Shown: in pieces, positions 1-9,503 of the stretch | How positions within the stretch are numbered: the stretch's first letter is position 1 | How the letters are laid out: the number at the start of each line of letters is the position of its first letter | NCBI RefSeq assembly: GCF_008711325.1 | Contig: NZ_VXDB01000010.1 | Span: forward strand, 1-64,000 | DNA length: 64,000 bases | Origin: Roseibium sediminis | GTDB taxonomy: Bacteria; Pseudomonadota; Alphaproteobacteria; Rhizobiales; Stappiaceae | Direction: 5' to 3' | Position numbers and translations under genes: made by a program | The notes under the pieces: model-generated | What the model was told of the DNA's origin: nothing | Database searches by the model: none | What the model saw: only the letters and a program-made list of their open reading frames with translations

Positions 1-84
1 CCGGCGCCCGCGGCTGCTCAAACCGTCCAAAATCAAACCGCAGGACTGAGATTGCACAAACGCAAGGCGTTGTTCAGCAGCCTG

Positions 85-1029
85 CTAGAGCCCTTGAACG
101 AAGGCATCCAGAACAAATCCGATAAACAGGATCCAGCCGTATTTCCCGTTGGAACGGAACAGCTTCAGGCATTCATCCGGCTGGTCAATATCGAGCACCG
201 CGATCTGCCAGTAGAGATGCGCCGCACCCAGTGCGATCCCGGCAAAGGCAAACGGCCCTGCATCAGCCAAAACCGCAGCAAGACCAAAGAGAAGCGTTGC
301 CGCGAGGTAGAGCAGGACCAGCGCAATCTTCGTATGACCGCCAAACAGCAATGCCGTCGATTTTACCCCGACAAGAGCGTCGTCCTCCTTGTCCTGATGG
401 GCGTAGATCGTGTCGTAGCCGATCGTCCAGCAGATGCCACCAATGTAGAGAAGAACGGGTGCCCAGCTGAGGGAACCGAATACGGCAGCCCATCCCATGA
501 GCGCGCCCCAGGAAAAGGCGAGCCCGAGGAACAGCTGCGGCCAGTTCGTCACGCGCTTCATGAAGGGATAAATGGCAACCGGCAACAGCGACAGGACACC
601 AAGTCCGATGGTGAACATGTTGAACTGCAGCAAAACTACCAAGCCAACCAGCGCCTGAAGGATCAGGAATATCTTCGCCTGCGAGCGGGTCACCTGCCCG
701 GCAGGAATTGGCCGTGAGCGGGTGCGTTCCACCTTGCCGTCGATATCCTCGTCGACGATGTCATTGTAGGTACAGCCAGCCCCCCGCATAGCGACGGCCC
801 CGATGAAGAAGAGCAGAAGGTGCCAAGGGTTGGGCCATGGCGCGCCTGAGGCAATGGCGGCAAGTGCCGCAGACCACAGGCAGGGCCAAAGCAAAAGCCA
901 CCAGCCGATCGGGCGTTCCCAGCGGGCAAGCCGCGCATAGGGTCTCGCCCATGCAGGCAGCCGCGTATCTACCCAATGACGCTTCACCGCGTCGGCGACT
1001 GGTCCGGTATCTTTCGTCGTGAACAGCAT
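85..1029 (-). CDS. ubiA: 4-hydroxybenzoate polyprenyltransferase
   Basis: This 314-aa integral membrane protein is a UbiA-family prenyltransferase. UbiA attaches the polyprenyl tail to 4-hydroxybenzoate in ubiquinone synthesis. The first Asp-rich motif is visible as NDIVDEDIDGKVERTRSRPI and the second as YDTIYAHQDKEDD; these bind the Mg-polyprenyl diphosphate. Several hydrophobic helices are readable between them, and the length fits the family. It is divergent from purD, and the 211-bp gap between them must carry both promoters. No adjacent chorismate lyase gene is visible. Specificity for 4-hydroxybenzoate rather than another aromatic acceptor is inferred from family resemblance. Confidence 0.95.
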   Translation of the reverse strand: MLFTTKDTGPVADAVKRHWVDTRLPAWARPYARLARWERPIGWWLLLWPCLWSAALAAIASGAPWPNPWHLLLFFIGAVAMRGAGCTYNDIVDEDIDGKVERTRSRPIPAGQVTRSQAKIFLILQALVGLVVLLQFNMFTIGLGVLSLLPVAIYPFMKRVTNWPQLFLGLAFSWGALMGWAAVFGSLSWAPVLLYIGGICWTIGYDTIYAHQDKEDDALVGVKSTALLFGGHTKIALVLLYLAATLLFGLAAVLADAGPFAFAGIALGAAHLYWQIAVLDIDQPDECLKLFRSNGKYGWILFIGFVLDAFVQGL

Positions 1030-1240
1030 GTCTGCTCTTTACCGTGTCGTTTGTCCGGGTGCGAGTGTTTTTCGCGATATCCTGCCCGGACAGTCAAAGA
1101 GAGCATTCAGGCAAGCGCTATCGAAACCCGCCGGGTAATTGTCTCACACGGACCGGCATGCTAGACCGCGCGAGATCTTTCGGGGCCAAGCCCCGTCTCC
1201 TCTGACCCCAAGACATGATGGATCGAGAGAACCCCTGCCC

Positions 1241-2509
1241 ATGAACATTCTTCTCATTGGCTCTGGTGGCCGCGAACATGCCCTTGCCTGGGCGCTGGCC
1301 AACTCCCCGCTGCTGACAAAACTCTATGTGGCTCCGGGCAATGCCGGCATGTCTGAGCTGGCGGAGCTTGTGTCGCTTGATGCCGCAGACCATGGCGGCG
1401 TCATAGACTTCTGCCAGACCAAGGGAATCGATTTTGTTGTTGTCGGGCCGGAAGCCCCGCTTGTGGCCGGTCTGGTGGACGACCTGACAGCTGCCGGAAT
1501 CAAGGCATTTGGTCCTTCAAAGACCGCAGCTCAACTGGAAGGCTCGAAGTCCTTCACCAAGGCGATCTGCGATGCTGCAAACATTCCGACCGCGAAATAC
1601 GGTCATTTCAAAAATGCGGCGGATGCCAAGGCGCATGTTGAGGCGCATGGTGCTCCGATTGTCGTGAAGGCTGATGGTCTGGCTGCCGGAAAAGGCGTTG
1701 TCGTCGCCATGGCCAAGGACGAGGCCCTTGCAGCCATTGATGCCTGTTTTGACGGCAGCTTTGGCGATGCAGGCGCCGAGGTTGTTCTGGAAGAATTTCT
1801 GGAAGGCGAGGAAGCAAGCTTCTTTGTCCTTGCCGACGGCAAAAACATTCTGCCATTGGCAACCGCACAGGACCACAAGCGCGCCTTCGATGGTGATCAG
1901 GGCCCCAATACCGGCGGGATGGGGGCCTACTCCCCTGCCCCGGTGATGACGGACGCACTCGTCGAGCAGACGCTGGAAGAGATCATCCGCCCGACCGTGG
2001 CCGAAATGGCCAGACGCGGAATGCCGTTCAAGGGCGTTCTATTTGCAGGTCTGATGATCACCGATGAAGGTCCGAAACTGATCGAATACAACACCCGCTT
2101 CGGGGATCCGGAATGCCAGGTTCTGATGATGCGCCTGAGGGACGATCTTCTGACACTGCTGATGGCCAGTGCCGATGGCACGCTCGACAAGGTCAGCGCC
2201 CGTTGGCGGCCCGAGACCGCCATGACCGTCGTACTTGCGGCGAACGGCTACCCCGGATCCTATGAAAAGGGAACGGAGATCAAGGGACTGAAGACGGCCT
2301 CCTCTGCGGATGGCGTTGAAATCTTCCATGCCGGAACCCGCAGCGACGGCGGCAGGCTCCTTGCAAATGGTGGCCGGGTCCTGAATGTGACTGCACTTGG
2401 TTCAACCGTCGCCGAGGCCCGAGACAAGGCCTATGACGCTGTTGCAAAGGTTGACTGGCCAGAAGGCTTCTGCCGGAAGGACATTGGCTGGCGAGCCCTG
2501 GCCCGCTGA
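1241..2509 (+). CDS. purD: phosphoribosylamine--glycine ligase (GARS)
   Basis: This 422-aa cytoplasmic ATP-grasp enzyme joins glycine to phosphoribosylamine, the second step of purine synthesis. The N terminus ([19 protein letters not shown]) is the classic PurD start. The ATP-grasp core follows ([16 protein letters not shown], then [14 protein letters not shown] and [12 protein letters not shown]). An upstream in-frame start at 1139 would add 34 residues unrelated to the family, so ATG 1241 is preferred. It ends just before a rho-independent terminator and seems to be transcribed alone. Confidence 0.97.
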   Translation: MNILLIGSGGREHALAWALANSPLLTKLYVAPGNAGMSELAELVSLDAADHGGVIDFCQTKGIDFVVVGPEAPLVAGLVDDLTAAGIKAFGPSKTAAQLEGSKSFTKAICDAANIPTAKYGHFKNAADAKAHVEAHGAPIVVKADGLAAGKGVVVAMAKDEALAAIDACFDGSFGDAGAEVVLEEFLEGEEASFFVLADGKNILPLATAQDHKRAFDGDQGPNTGGMGAYSPAPVMTDALVEQTLEEIIRPTVAEMARRGMPFKGVLFAGLMITDEGPKLIEYNTRFGDPECQVLMMRLRDDLLTLLMASADGTLDKVSARWRPETAMTVVLAANGYPGSYEKGTEIKGLKTASSADGVEIFHAGTRSDGGRLLANGGRVLNVTALGSTVAEARDKAYDAVAKVDWPEGFCRKDIGWRALAR

Positions 2510-2543
2510 GGGACAGCCTTGCGCATATGCTTTTTCCCATGCA

Positions 2544-2576
2544 ACTCTCCGGGGCATCGCTTCGGGGAGTTTTTTC
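2544..2576 (+). terminator. rho-independent terminator after purD
   Basis: An 8-bp stem (ACTCTCCG with CGGGGAGT, one T-G pair) has an 11-nt loop and is followed by a run of T. It lies 34 nt after the purD stop. Its right arm also holds the GGAG that serves as Shine-Dalgarno for the gene starting at 2577. Confidence 0.8.
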
Positions 2577-3491
2577 ATGTCGACCGGACCACTGCCGGAT
2601 CTCTTTCCCGGCTTTGAGAGCCACAGCATCGAGCTATCAGGAGGAAAACTCTATTGCCGAACGGTCGGTAACGGCCCCGCGCTTCTCCTGCTGCATGGCT
2701 ATCCGCAATCCCATGTCATGTGGCACAAGGTGGCCGCGCCACTCGCCGAACATTTCACGCTTTATCTGGTGGATCTTCCCGGCTACGGACAGTCGGATAT
2801 CCCGCCCCTTTCCGCCGATCATCACGCCTACTCAAAAAGGGCGATGGCAAAGGCGATGGTCGAGCTGATGCACCATTTCGGGCATGACGCTTTCTTTGTC
2901 GCAGGTCATGACAGAGGAGGACGTGTCGCCTACAGAATGGCGCTCGATTTCCCGGAAACTGTGCGACGCGTTGCCGTTATGGATATTTTGCCCACCTATG
3001 ACTACTGGCAGAAGATGGATCGCACATTCGCCCTGAAGGTATATCACTGGGCCTTTTTGGCGCAGCCCGCTCCCTTTCCGGAAGGCCTCATCTCGGCCTC
3101 TCCGCGTCGTTATCTCGATCACACGCTTGCCAGCTGGACCGCGACCCGTGATCTTTCGGCGTTTTCAAACGAGGCGCTTGCGCATTACCGGCAGAATTTC
3201 TCCAGACCGGAGAGAGTTGCCGCGACCTGCGAGGACTATCGGGCCGGCGCAACCGTTGACTATGAAGATGATCGGGCTGATTTCGAAGCCGGTCGGAAAA
3301 TTACGGCCCCGCTTTTGGCACTCTGGGGCGCCGCCGGCATAGCAAGCTCTGCCTCTACCCCGCTTGATACTTGGGCGAAATGGGCAATTTCTGTGGAAGG
3401 CACCGGAATTGACAGTGGCCACTTCCTGCCGGAAGAGGCACCAAGAGAAACGCTCTTAAATATGAAAAAGTTTTTTATTTCCAATACTTAG
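2577..3491 (+). CDS. alpha/beta hydrolase, haloacetate dehalogenase-like
   Basis: This 304-aa cytoplasmic alpha/beta-hydrolase resembles fluoroacetate/haloacetate dehalogenases. The nucleophile elbow is GHDRGGR (Asp112 with Arg113 and Arg116) rather than the Ser elbow of esterases. A candidate second acid lies in VMDILPTYDYW (Asp136), the catalytic His is in SGHFLPEEAP (His282), and the halide-pocket His-Trp of the family appears in YHWAFLAQPAP. The oxyanion segment is HGYPQSHVMW. An in-frame extension back to 2397 would overlap purD; ATG 2577 gives the family length and has GGAG about 8 nt upstream. The carbon-halogen substrate is inferred, and an epoxide hydrolase-like activity remains possible. 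Confidence 0.8.
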   Translation: MSTGPLPDLFPGFESHSIELSGGKLYCRTVGNGPALLLLHGYPQSHVMWHKVAAPLAEHFTLYLVDLPGYGQSDIPPLSADHHAYSKRAMAKAMVELMHHFGHDAFFVAGHDRGGRVAYRMALDFPETVRRVAVMDILPTYDYWQKMDRTFALKVYHWAFLAQPAPFPEGLISASPRRYLDHTLASWTATRDLSAFSNEALAHYRQNFSRPERVAATCEDYRAGATVDYEDDRADFEAGRKITAPLLALWGAAGIASSASTPLDTWAKWAISVEGTGIDSGHFLPEEAPRETLLNMKKFFISNT

Positions 3492-3835
3492 CAACACATG
3501 GCTGGAATGCGACACGTGATCCGCGGGCTTTGAGGATACCGGTTTGCGCGCGCATCGCTCCATTCCTCGGCAGAACCATCAATATCAAACCCTACGTTAT
3601 TTCGTATAATCCGTCGCTCAGAACAAGAATATTCAAACGGTCCGGCCCCTCATCAAACAAGCGAATGGCACAACACTCCCTTTATTGATTCTCGATTTCT
3701 TATAGCGACACGATGGGCACCGCCCCTGAAGCGCAAGACACCCGGTTTACATGGAAGTATTATTCGCCATTTGTGAAACTAGCGTTGGACACTGAGTTTT
3801 ACTGTTCTTGAAAGTGCAAAGTGATCAGTCGGCAT
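3492..3835. other. intergenic region before the GGDEF/EAL gene
   Basis: About 340 bases separate the dehalogenase-like gene from the GGDEF/EAL gene. The region is relatively AT-rich and must carry the promoter of the latter. I see no convincing open frame, strong hairpin or recognisable operator in it. Confidence 0.5.
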
Positions 3836-6800
3836 ATGGACAGTATGAACGTATTGGACAAGAACAAGGACCCCATCCGCAAACCCAATCGGGGGTTCAG
3901 CGAGCGACTGGACGCCGTTTTTGCCAGCTGGAGTGCCGACGGGCGCCAGATTTCCAAACCCTTGAAGGTAACCTTCATTGCCTTTCTGGTGGTCACGGTT
4001 CTGACCCTGACAGCGCAAAATGCGCTGAACGAATATCGCAACCTGTCCAAGCCGATCATAGCGACAACCTCTTCGGCCAAAACGCTTCTTGCGCATCAAA
4101 AACAGGTAGCAGCCCTCGGACTGGAGCAGGCCCTTCTGGGAATCTCGTCCGGCGGAACGCTGAAACAGGCCATGCTGACTGGCAACAGGATTGCGCTGAC
4201 CGAAGCGGCCAACGTGCTCTACCGGGAACTTGCGATCTTTCACTCCATCTCGGAGCTATCGATCTACAATCCCGACCTGAACGTCGTCTACAGGGCCCAC
4301 GAGCTTGATCTGGATGTGCGAGACAAGCCGGGATACCTGCTCAATCTGGCAAAGAAAATCGGCGTCACGACACGTGGCTTTGCCTTCGATGACAATGGCT
4401 TCCTGTCAATCACAGCCGTACGCCCCTGGATCGTGGATGGGCACATCATCGGCTACCTGAAACTTTCGCGAAAGGTTGACGAGGTTCTTGCGTTTATCGG
4501 CACCACCCTCAAGGCCCAGGTGATCAAGGTCTATCGTGAAGACAGTTTTCCTTTCGGAAGCGCTGCAGCCCTCGCGAAGGTTGGGTGGGCTCAGGCCGGA
4601 CCTTATGTCTACAAGAACACCAGCCACCAGAGTCTGGCAGATGGTTTTGCAAGCTACCTTGCCAATTCCGATACCGAGAAAAGTCTCTTCGACCGGATCA
4701 TGATCGATGATGGCCGCCTGAAGATTGCGCACCGACTGATCATTCCCCATGCTGACCGGACACAGCAGACCGCTGTTGTTTTGCTTCAGGACATGACCGA
4801 GGAGTTTGCCGCTTTTCTGCGCAGCTCTGCGCTGTCTCTGGCCGTCGGTTTCGTGCTTGCCTACGGGTTCTGGCTGATTTTCAATCGCCTGATCCTTGCC
4901 CTGCAGCAGCTGGTCGTCTCAACCCGTGCCCGACTGGAGCGGGAGGTGGAAGAAAACACCGAAGAACTTCAAGCCAGCCGAAACCGTTTGCAGGCCGCCC
5001 AGAAGATCGCGTCCATCGGTAGTTGGGAACTCGATCTCGTCAGCAAGCAGGTTCACTGGTCCGACGAGATGTACCAGATCGCCGGTCTGGACCCGAGGAT
5101 GGACGGTAACACGGCTCAAATGCGGCTGTTCTCGCTGCTGCCCAAAGATACTGTCGAGCTGATCGAAACCTCGTTGAAACAGGCTGCAGACACATCCCGC
5201 GGGTTCGATTTCGAGCATGAGATCATCCGCCCGGATGGGTCCACCCGGCATATTCATGTTCGCGGGAATATACTCTCCGGAGAGTTTGGGGAGGCCACCA
5301 AGGTCTTTGCAACTTCGCACGACATAACCGAGTGGCACCGGGCCCAGCAACAAAACCTGATGCTCGCCGACATTCTGGAAGCCTCCATGAACGAGGTGTA
5401 CCTGATTGATGCGGAAACCCTGACGATCGAATACGCCAATGCGTGCGGCCGCGAGAACCTTGGGTACACCATGGAAGAACTGGCCGAATGCACGGTTCAG
5501 GACATCAGCCCCGAAATGGGCCTCAACGACTTCAAGGCCCTTGTCCGGCCTCTGAGGGAAGGCAAGGACACCTATCTGAAGCACGAAGGTCATCAGCTGA
5601 GGAAGGATGGAAGCACCTATCCGGTCGAAGTCCGCTTCCAGAACTATCTCGAACATGACCGCGACCTCTTCGTGGCGATCGCCATTGATGTGACTGAACG
5701 CGCGGCCCGAGAGCAGGAAATTCGCCAAGCAAAGGAAGAGGCGGAACATATCGCCTACTACGATACGCTGACCCAACTGGCGAACAGGGCCTGTTGCCAT
5801 AAGCAGGCAGCGGAGGTGTTCGCGCCTGGCCGCAAGGACAAGCCTGCCTTTCTCATCCACATGGATCTCGACAACTTCAAGCGGATCAACGACACGCTCG
5901 GGCATCTGGCCGGAGACCATTGCCTCGAACAATCCGGGCAGCGTTTGCGCGAAGTCTGCGAGGGATTGGCAACTGCCTATCGATGGGGCGGCGATGAGTT
6001 CGTGATCATTGCCAACAGTCCGGATGTCGACCCCGAGACTCTGTGCGAGCGAGCGCAATCCATCATGCGAGCTCCGATGGAGTTCGAGGGCAACCAGATC
6101 TGGCCGTCGGTCAGCATGGGCATAGCACGTTGCCCGGATGATGGAGACACATTCCCCACACTGCTCGTTCATGCCGACCTCGCGCTCTACAGCTCCAAGG
6201 AAAAGGGCAAAGATCGCTGGAGCTATTTCTCCAGTCACATGAAGATCCACAGTGATGCAGTGGCCGAAACGGAAAAGGAGCTGCGCCAGGCGATCAGCAA
6301 CGACGAGTTCTTCCTCGTTTTCCAGCCGCAGGTGAACATCCGAACCCAAAGTGTCACCGGCGTGGAGGCGCTTGTGCGCTGGCGTCATCCGACAAAAGGG
6401 ATTGTTGCTCCTGGCGCCTTCCTGCCGGTTGTCGAGAAGACCAATCTTGCGGCCCAGTTGGGTCAAGTGGTTCTGGACAAGGCTCTCTCAGCCGCGCGTG
6501 CCTGGACGGACCTTGGACACCGCTATGGCCGCATCGCAGTCAATATCTCGCCGTCCTATCTGGCTTCTGGCTCCCTGCTGGACGATTTTGCAAGCGCCAT
6601 GAAAAAATATGGCATTGCACCTGCTCAAATAACGGCAGAAGTGTTGGAATCCGTGTTTCTGGATGACAAGAGTTCCGACAATTCCAAGGTTCTTGAAGAA
6701 CTCCACAAGATGGGGGTTCATATCGAGCTGGATGACTTCGGCACGGGCTTCGCCTCACTCTCTCATGTGGCGGATCTGCCCATCAATGCCCTGAAGATCG

Positions 6801-7051
6801 ACCGCACCTTTACCGCCCGGCTGCTCAACGATTTCAAGAAAGAGATCGTCGTGAACCAGCTGATCCACCTGGCGCGCGCACTTGATATCGGCGTGATTTG
6901 TGAGGGCGTGGAAACAGAGGCGCAGTTCCAACGCCTGCGCATGATGGGCAACTTCTCGGTACAGGGTTACCTGATCGCTCGCCCCATGGAATTTGACTCC
7001 ATGTCCGATTGGCTGAAAGCCTCCTCAAGAAACGCCCTGTTTGTCATTTGA
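3836..7051 (+). CDS. membrane sensor diguanylate cyclase/phosphodiesterase
   Basis: This protein of about 1071 aa makes and/or degrades the second messenger c-di-GMP. In order it shows a transmembrane helix near residue 40, a roughly 270-residue extracytoplasmic sensor region (Cache-like by size, not proven), a second helix near 333-352, a short charged coiled coil, two PAS-type segments, a GGDEF domain and an EAL domain. The GGDEF motif is intact (RWGGDEFVII, near residue 718). EAL is intact too (EALVRW near 844, then VNISP, DDFGTGFASL near 966 and LKIDRTF), so both activities are possible. The start could also be GTG 3821 or ATG 3845. It stands alone, with no adjacent partner gene that would identify its signal. 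Confidence 0.92.
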   Translation: MDSMNVLDKNKDPIRKPNRGFSERLDAVFASWSADGRQISKPLKVTFIAFLVVTVLTLTAQNALNEYRNLSKPIIATTSSAKTLLAHQKQVAALGLEQALLGISSGGTLKQAMLTGNRIALTEAANVLYRELAIFHSISELSIYNPDLNVVYRAHELDLDVRDKPGYLLNLAKKIGVTTRGFAFDDNGFLSITAVRPWIVDGHIIGYLKLSRKVDEVLAFIGTTLKAQVIKVYREDSFPFGSAAALAKVGWAQAGPYVYKNTSHQSLADGFASYLANSDTEKSLFDRIMIDDGRLKIAHRLIIPHADRTQQTAVVLLQDMTEEFAAFLRSSALSLAVGFVLAYGFWLIFNRLILALQQLVVSTRARLEREVEENTEELQASRNRLQAAQKIASIGSWELDLVSKQVHWSDEMYQIAGLDPRMDGNTAQMRLFSLLPKDTVELIETSLKQAADTSRGFDFEHEIIRPDGSTRHIHVRGNILSGEFGEATKVFATSHDITEWHRAQQQNLMLADILEASMNEVYLIDAETLTIEYANACGRENLGYTMEELAECTVQDISPEMGLNDFKALVRPLREGKDTYLKHEGHQLRKDGSTYPVEVRFQNYLEHDRDLFVAIAIDVTERAAREQEIRQAKEEAEHIAYYDTLTQLANRACCHKQAAEVFAPGRKDKPAFLIHMDLDNFKRINDTLGHLAGDHCLEQSGQRLREVCEGLATAYRWGGDEFVIIANSPDVDPETLCERAQSIMRAPMEFEGNQIWPSVSMGIARCPDDGDTFPTLLVHADLALYSSKEKGKDRWSYFSSHMKIHSDAVAETEKELRQAISNDEFFLVFQPQVNIRTQSVTGVEALVRWRHPTKGIVAPGAFLPVVEKTNLAAQLGQVVLDKALSAARAWTDLGHRYGRIAVNISPSYLASGSLLDDFASAMKKYGIAPAQITAEVLESVFLDDKSSDNSKVLEELHKMGVHIELDDFGTGFASLSHVADLPINALKIDRTFTARLLNDFKKEIVVNQLIHLARALDIGVICEGVETEAQFQRLRMMGNFSVQGYLIARPMEFDSMSDWLKASSRNALFVI

Positions 7052-7158
7052 ATTGCCGCAACGCCAACCTTATGTCAGGAACTGACCAACAGTTCCGCTT
7101 CAGCGCGCCACACCTTTTCCGGCGACGTTGAGGGATACCCACAAGGGGAGACATCTGG

Positions 7159-7998
7159 ATGACAGCACCTCGTATCGGCTTGGCTCTGGGCGGAGGGGGT
7201 GCGCGCGGGATGTCTCACATTCCGGTTCTGGAGGCCTTTGACCAGCTTGGCATTCGCCCGCACGCCATTACCGGTACGTCCATCGGCTCGATCCTCGGCG
7301 CTGCCTATGCTGCCGGGCGCAGCGGTCAGGAGGTGCGCGAGATCGCGCTTGAACTCTTTGCAGATCGCAACGCTGTTCTTGCGTCCCTTTGGAAACTGCG
7401 CCCCAAGAAACTGACCGACATCTTCACTGGCAGCACCGTCACCTTCGACCCGCTGAAGGTGCTGGAGGCCTTTGTTGCCCATCACCTTCCCGAAACCTTT
7501 GAAGACCTCGAAGTTCCCTTCAAAGCCATCGCCACAGACTTTTATGGCTGTGAGGAGGTGGTGTTGGAGTCCGGCCCGTTGCTCCCGGCCATTGCGGCAT
7601 CGATTGCCATTCCGGCGGTTTTTCGTCCGGTGAAGCGAAATGACCGGATCCTGATCGACGGAGGCGTGGCGAATCCTCTACCCTTCGACCGTCTTCCCGC
7701 AGACTGCGATATCATTGTCGCTGTGGATGTTGTTGGCGGGCCTGTTCCTCGGGCGGACCGTGAGGCACCGACGTCGCTCGACACCATTTTCGGTTCTTCC
7801 CAGATCCTGATGCAGAGCATTACACAACAAAAACTCAAGCAATCTGCCCCTGCCCTATTGCTGCGACCAGAAAATGACAATGTCCGCGTGCTGGATTTCC
7901 TGAAAACCCGACAGGTTCTGGAGAAGGCGGAAGACCTTCGACTCCTTACGATTCAACGACTTACCCAGCTCATCGCAGAGCTAGAAAAAAACAACTAG
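7159..7998 (+). CDS. patatin-like phospholipase (RssA-type)
   Basis: This 279-aa cytoplasmic patatin-family lipid acyl hydrolase has the complete catalytic signature. The oxyanion hole is GGGGARG near the N terminus, the nucleophile Ser lies in GTSIGS, and the dyad Asp is in DGGVANPLPF. No signal peptide or transmembrane helix is apparent. The short single-domain form resembles the E. coli RssA/YchK group, whose substrate is not known. ATG 7159 is preceded by an AGGGGAG-like Shine-Dalgarno in the right place. Confidence 0.9.
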   Translation: MTAPRIGLALGGGGARGMSHIPVLEAFDQLGIRPHAITGTSIGSILGAAYAAGRSGQEVREIALELFADRNAVLASLWKLRPKKLTDIFTGSTVTFDPLKVLEAFVAHHLPETFEDLEVPFKAIATDFYGCEEVVLESGPLLPAIAASIAIPAVFRPVKRNDRILIDGGVANPLPFDRLPADCDIIVAVDVVGGPVPRADREAPTSLDTIFGSSQILMQSITQQKLKQSAPALLLRPENDNVRVLDFLKTRQVLEKAEDLRLLTIQRLTQLIAELEKNN

Positions 7999-8027
7999 TA
8001 GAAAATAGTCATACCAGTATTTTTGTC

Positions 8028-8065
8028 TAATTCCTGAACGGTTATTAGTTGGATACTAGGAATTA
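8028..8065. promoter_or_regulatory. inverted repeat TAATTCCT/AGGAATTA, possible operator
   Basis: Two perfect 8-bp inverted arms (8028-8035 and 8058-8065) are separated by 22 nt in an AT-rich gap between the patatin gene and the small gene at 8126. The arm centres are 30 bp apart, about three helical turns, which would suit a dimer-of-dimers regulator. No regulator is identified, so this is only a candidate. Confidence 0.35.
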
Positions 8066-8125
8066 AGTAAAATTTAATCATATGGAGTCAAAATCCATAC
8101 ATAAGAACGATGCGTGGATTTACTC

Positions 8126-8464
8126 ATGACCAAAGGTTCGATTGACATCGAAGGGTGTCCGGTACCTGAGGAAGTCCTCGGTCAACTGATAAATGAAACA
8201 CTTTCATCCGTGACCGAGAAGACCCGCAACATGCCGGAACACCAACGCAGTCGGCTCGCTGTATTTTGTTATCGCCGATCGCATCTCCGCCGCCTTGGCC
8301 TGGCCGTCGCGGCGAATTGCACACGAAGTGGCCTGATTGCTGAAGCAGGCCATGCCGGAGAAGTCCTGTACCAACAGGCTGCGAACCCTGAAGGAACGCT
8401 GGCAAGCGACACTTATCTGGGTAGCAGACACTACAAGAAACCGGTCTCCTTGCGACAGGTTTGA
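8126..8464 (+). CDS. small protein of unknown function
   Basis: A 112-aa frame begins with ATG 8126 (a GTG at 8114 is in frame). I do not recognise it. It is soluble-looking, with a basic middle (residues 45-65, including the cluster RRSHLRRLG) and no signal peptide or transmembrane helix. It follows an AT-rich gap with an inverted repeat and is followed by a GGGACAGG/CCTGTCCC hairpin. The Shine-Dalgarno is weak, which leaves some doubt that it is translated. Confidence 0.45.
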   Translation: MTKGSIDIEGCPVPEEVLGQLINETLSSVTEKTRNMPEHQRSRLAVFCYRRSHLRRLGLAVAANCTRSGLIAEAGHAGEVLYQQAANPEGTLASDTYLGSRHYKKPVSLRQV

Positions 8465-8478
8465 CAGAATTGTTTCCC

Positions 8479-8506
8479 GGGACAGGATCCTCCTCCCACC
8501 TGTCCC
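8479..8506. repeat. 8-bp inverted repeat, possible transcript end hairpin
   Basis: GGGACAGG and CCTGTCCC form a perfect 8-bp stem with a 12-nt loop just after the small gene ending at 8464. It lacks a T-run, so a classic rho-independent terminator is not supported; it may stabilise the 3' end. Confidence 0.35.
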
Positions 8507-8672
8507 CACCTGGCAACCGTTCCTGATTTAACGTATCGGATCGGTTGCCAATTCTTTATCTGCCGGTGAAACGACTGCGTTCTCCGCATTACTCTCCCAA
8601 ACGTTTTCCCTTGCCAGCTCCCGTTTCCGCGCTACCCTTCTTCCGATTGGAAGCAAGTGGGAGGGATACCTC

Positions 8673-9488
8673 ATGTCACTGCCGATTATGGACAGGCACT
8701 TTCGTCGCCTTGGCCTGCAATCTCTTCTGGCGATCGCCTTCGTTCTCCTCAGCCTACCAGCCCAGGCCGTGTGCCAACTGGTCGCCTCCCCCAATGAGCC
8801 CGTTCGCACACGTGTCTTCCTTGCGCCCAACGAAGTTCAAATCCGCTATATCGGGCATTCGACTTTCGAGCTGACCGCACCCGGCAACGTTCGCATTGCC
8901 ACCGACTACAACGACACACACCGACCGCTGGAAACGCCGACTGTCGCGACGATGAATGGGGCACACAGCACCCATTTCAGTTTCAATCCGGAGGACGGCA
9001 TCGAGCATGTTCTGCTCGGCTGGAACCCGGCGGGCGGTCCAATGGACCACGACCTCACTGTCGCAGATGTGCGTATTCGCAACATCCAGACCAACACCCG
9101 AAACTGGGAAGGCGAGACCCGGCGGCTTGGAAATTCGATCTTCATTTTTGAGGTTGCGGATTTGTGCATCGCCCATCTTGGGCACCTGCACCATCGGCTG
9201 ACGCAGGAAGATCTGACCCGGCTCGGCCAGATCGACATCGTTTTTGCCGCCATCGACAATTCGTCAACCCTGCGGCTGGAGAGCCTGATCTCCGTTTTGG
9301 CGGACATTCGGCCCGCCATGGTCATTCCGATGCATTTCCATTTTCACGGGGCTCTGGAAGCCTTCACAGCCCGGACCGCTTCTGAAGGCTACAAGGTGGA
9401 AATGGCAAACGACTCAAGCGTCGTGGTTCGTCGGGATCGGCTCCCAACGGAAAAGACCGTCTACATCATGATGCCCAGGGGCGGGTGA
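8673..9488 (+). CDS. exported metallo-beta-lactamase-fold protein, variant metal site
   Basis: This 271-aa protein has a signal peptide-like N terminus (basic MDRHFRR segment, then a hydrophobic LLAIAFVLLSLPAQA core). The body has the order of a UlaG-like metallo-beta-lactamase-fold protein: IGHSTFEL near the start, a central HLGHLHH segment and a late VIPMHFHFHG. The place of the usual HxHxDH metal motif reads roughly GAHSTH, so the first His and the Asp are replaced. A GGGAGG Shine-Dalgarno precedes ATG 8673; ATG 8688 is an alternative. The substrate is unknown, and the altered site suggests a changed or single-metal centre. It is convergent with rsmD. Confidence 0.7.
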   Translation: MSLPIMDRHFRRLGLQSLLAIAFVLLSLPAQAVCQLVASPNEPVRTRVFLAPNEVQIRYIGHSTFELTAPGNVRIATDYNDTHRPLETPTVATMNGAHSTHFSFNPEDGIEHVLLGWNPAGGPMDHDLTVADVRIRNIQTNTRNWEGETRRLGNSIFIFEVADLCIAHLGHLHHRLTQEDLTRLGQIDIVFAAIDNSSTLRLESLISVLADIRPAMVIPMHFHFHGALEAFTARTASEGYKVEMANDSSVVVRRDRLPTEKTVYIMMPRGG

Positions 9489-9503
9489 CAACCGAACGGT
9501 TTT

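Noticed and set aside
1..49. Possible C-terminal tail of a plus-strand gene ending at a TGA at 47-49
   Set aside because: Only 15 codons are visible and no family can be recognised; it could equally be noncoding.
4919..6466. 515-aa minus-strand frame inside the GGDEF/EAL gene
   Set aside because: It is the shadow of a strongly coding plus-strand gene with intact catalytic motifs and has no recognisable domain of its own.
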